From assembly GCA_002695185.1 (NCBI GenBank), contig NZOF01000112.1, forward strand, positions 1 to 7,608: 7,608 nucleotides of DNA. The letters are read 5' to 3'. Source of the DNA: Erythrobacter sp. Lineage in GTDB: Bacteria > Pseudomonadota > Alphaproteobacteria > Sphingomonadales > Sphingomonadaceae. The notes below the pieces were generated by a model, which saw only the letters and a program-made list of their open reading frames with translations, was not told where the DNA came from and made no database searches. This document shows, one piece after another, positions 6,600-7,608 of the stretch (its first letter is position 1; the number at the start of each line of letters is the position of its first letter). Position numbers and translations under genes: made by a program.

Positions 6600-6845
6600 A
6601 TGGGCGCAAACTGGGACCTCAACATTAGAAGCTACTTGCTCGCCAAGGAGTTTGCCGAAGCAATCGATTCCTACGAAGCTCAAGACAAAGCGCGCGAGGC
6701 TGAAAAACAGATCTTTGCCGCGTTGGAGCGTGATCAGGCGGCGGCCCAGCAGATCGTAGACCGCTTGGTTGCCGCAGATTGTGCGCTGCCGGACCATGAT
6801 CCATCTCCTCACACGTACGGGAAAGAGGTCTTGCCCGGCAGCTAA
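6600..6845 (+). CDS. Small helical protein, N-terminus uncertain (possible lost signal peptide)
   Basis: From ATG at 6600 the frame gives 81 residues, mostly a long charged helix (about residues 16-60: AKEFAEAIDSYEAQDKAREA and onwards) with an ADCALPDHDPSPHTYG tail. Codon choice looks like coding sequence. The ATG has no good ribosome binding site. The same frame is open upstream to 6495, right after a TAG at 6492. That extension encodes TIALLLAASFLF followed by CERLSERFDQREIL, which looks like a signal peptide core plus mature N-terminus, but no ATG, GTG or TTG begins it. The gene may start at a rare codon, be frameshifted near 6495-6510, or really start at 6600. The product is unknown; if the extension is real, it is a periplasmic or membrane-anchored helical protein. 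A 227-codon frame on the other strand covers it but has no support. Confidence 0.5.
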   Translation: MGANWDLNIRSYLLAKEFAEAIDSYEAQDKAREAEKQIFAALERDQAAAQQIVDRLVAADCALPDHDPSPHTYGKEVLPGS

Positions 6846-6857
6846 TATTGCCGACCC

Positions 6858-6872
6858 GTTCCTTGTATGTTC
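6858..6872 (+). promoter_or_regulatory. Candidate LexA (SOS) box, GTTC-N7-GTTC
   Basis: GTTC at 6858-6861 and GTTC at 6869-6872 are separated by exactly seven bases (CTTGTAT). This matches the direct-repeat LexA box established for alphaproteobacteria. It ends nine bases before the ATG of the CxxC protein gene at 6882, where LexA binding would block transcription. The match to the core is perfect; function is inferred from motif and position. Confidence 0.55.
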
Positions 6873-6881
6873 TAGCGTGGC

Positions 6882-7109
6882 ATGGGCCGAATCAAGCTGG
6901 ACACGATCACCGACTTTTCTCGTCATGGTTACGACGTGAAGGTCACTTGCGAAGCCTGCGGGAAGGTCAGCCATTGGGTTGCAGTCGAGCTTGCAATGGA
7001 ACTGAGCCATCGCAGGAAATCCTTGAGGATTGAGGCTGTAGAGCCTCTTATGAAATGCACCGCTTGCGGGGAACGGCGGGCTGTGATCCAGCCAACAGAG
7101 CAGTTCTAA
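6882..7109 (+). CDS. Small CxxC...CxxC probable zinc-binding protein
   Basis: The 75-residue product begins MGRIKLDTITDFSRHGYDVK and has two CxxC pairs (C23/C26 and C59/C62), each followed by G, about 36 residues apart. This is the layout of a small treble-clef or zinc-ribbon fold. Between them is a helix (AVELAMELSHRR) and SLRIEAVEPLMKCTACG. I recognise this type as a small conserved protein of sphingomonads with no assigned function. Zinc binding and possible nucleic-acid contact follow from the cysteine pattern. The ribosome binding site is poor, so the message may be leaderless or have a very short leader. A candidate LexA box immediately upstream suggests DNA-damage control. It lies between the helical protein gene and the GTG-start membrane protein gene, all on the plus strand. 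Confidence 0.8.
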   Translation: MGRIKLDTITDFSRHGYDVKVTCEACGKVSHWVAVELAMELSHRRKSLRIEAVEPLMKCTACGERRAVIQPTEQF

Positions 7110-7116
7110 GCATCTG

Positions 7117-7124
7117 AAAGGGAG
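7117..7124 (+). promoter_or_regulatory. Ribosome binding site deciding the GTG start at 7129
   Basis: AAAGGGAG lies four bases before GTG at 7129. An alternative GTG at 7127 is in a different frame. The in-frame ATG at 7216 would fall inside the first membrane segment, so the GTG is preferred. Confidence 0.5.
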
Positions 7125-7128
7125 CCGT

Positions 7129-7608
7129 GTGGTCGAGGGGGCAGCAGCGCAAATCGAGTCGGACAAGGAAGGCCACAAGAAGCGAGCAAAAGCCCTTCGC
7201 ACCGGAGGCTTCTACATGTCCGCAGGCTATCTCGTCATCATGGGCGTCTGGGCAGTTTCTGAGTTCCGAGAACTGCTGGCCATGACGCCAAACGAATTTG
7301 GCGACCTCCTGGCCGGCGTCTTCTCACCGCTTGCGTTTCTCTGGCTCGTGCTGGGTTTTCTCCAGCAGGGGCAAGAACTGCAGGCGAGCGTAAGTGCTCT
7401 AGAGTTGCAGGGAGAGGAACTGCGAAACTCGGTCGAACAGCAACGGGCTCTGGTTGAAGTGTCTCGGGCGCAAATGGAAGCCGACCTGACCCGCATTCGA
7501 ACCGAGGCGGACGCTGCAGAGCACCGAGCCCAACCTAAGTTCGCCGGTTCGATCGGGTACAACTATGGCGGTGACACTGCATCGTTCGATCTCGAGTTCA
7601 GAAATGTC
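7129..7608 (+). CDS. Membrane-anchored coiled-coil protein, 3' end cut by window edge
   Basis: From GTG at 7129 the frame is open to the right edge (160 codons, no stop). The basic, polar N-terminus (about 1-27, with GHKKRAKALR) is followed by a hydrophobic segment at about 28-43 (FYMSAGYLVIMGVWAV) and a second at about 60-78 (LLAGVFSPLAFLWLVLGFL). A coiled coil at about 79-133 follows, rich in Q, E and R (GEELRNSVEQQRALVEVSRA). The start of a beta-rich domain comes at about 137 (KFAGSIGYN, then FDLEFRNV). The 'SPLAFLWLVLGFLQQGQELQ...LRNSVEQQRALVEV' block is one I recognise from conserved hypothetical proteins found in many proteobacterial genomes; no function is established. It follows the CxxC gene by 19 nt, so the two could share a transcript. 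Two membrane segments with a coiled coil suggest a membrane sensor or scaffold, but this is inference. Confidence 0.75.
   Translation, partial: MVEGAAAQIESDKEGHKKRAKALRTGGFYMSAGYLVIMGVWAVSEFRELLAMTPNEFGDLLAGVFSPLAFLWLVLGFLQQGQELQASVSALELQGEELRNSVEQQRALVEVSRAQMEADLTRIRTEADAAEHRAQPKFAGSIGYNYGGDTASFDLEFRNV

Noticed and set aside
6431..6628. 65-codon plus-strand frame starting at ATG 6431
   Set aside because: The Shine-Dalgarno is about 15 bases away, the product is R/G/S-rich without pattern, and it overlaps the better frame leading into 6600-6845.
6519..7202. 227-codon minus-strand open frame covering the right-hand genes
   Set aside because: It is opposite the CxxC protein, whose paired cysteines, and the SOS-type box before it, support the plus strand. 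The minus-strand product has no domain pattern and no ribosome binding site that I can see.
7227..7562. 111-codon minus-strand open frame at the right edge
   Set aside because: It is serine/arginine/cysteine-rich and antisense to the clear membrane/coiled-coil protein.
1..7608. tRNA, rRNA, CRISPR array, insertion sequence, integrase or attachment site
   Set aside because: I looked for tRNA-like ends, spaced direct repeats, terminal inverted repeats and recombinase motifs and saw none that hold up. The only tandem array is the 9-bp one at 393-419.

Overview
The window is GC-rich (AT-richer only around 6320-6500) and looks like an alphaproteobacterial genome carrying phage genes. Sphingomonadales is the best guess. 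It rests on the DUF5681-type protein, a small CxxC/CxxC protein of a kind I associate with sphingomonads, and a GTTC-N7-GTTC element matching the alphaproteobacterial LexA box. The lineage is inferred; no rRNA or tRNA is present to confirm it.

Left and centre (1-6317, all minus strand, transcribed right to left) is one compact gene cluster that reads as a prophage or phage-derived operon. It starts with a promoter and a 44-residue ribbon-helix-helix protein (6183-6317). Next come a 98-residue unknown protein overlapping it by ATGA (5890-6186) and a 348-residue virion-type protein with a basic, 11-residue-repeat tail (4833-5879). Then comes a 1480-residue giant protein (424-4866) resembling the large internal/ejected proteins of podovirus-like phages, and finally a DUF5681 protein that runs off the left edge (1-381). 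The giant protein carries a staphylococcal-nuclease-like domain with all five classical catalytic residues near its N-terminus. It also has a glycine-rich membrane-like segment and four copies of a PPPPxGFx(L/M)(D/E) motif: two at the N-terminus, one in the middle and one at the extreme C-terminus.

The divergent intergenic region (6318-6599) holds the leftward promoter, an 8-bp-period direct repeat inside it that may be the operator of the ribbon-helix-helix protein, and a perfect but apparently orphan Shine-Dalgarno sequence on the plus strand.

Right part (6600-7608, plus strand) holds three small non-phage-like genes. The first is a helical protein whose open frame continues upstream into a signal-peptide-like stretch without a usable start codon. 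The second is a 75-residue CxxC...CxxC protein preceded by a candidate SOS box. The third is a membrane/coiled-coil protein with a GTG start, cut by the right edge. The change of strand and gene type near 6320-6600 may be a phage/host or module boundary, but no integrase, tRNA or att repeat is visible.

Most interesting points: an apparently intact nuclease domain built into a probable DNA-ejection protein; the repeated proline-GF motif in the same protein; the SOS-type box before the CxxC gene; and the tiny regulator gene at the head of a virion-gene operon with a candidate operator between its -35 and -10.
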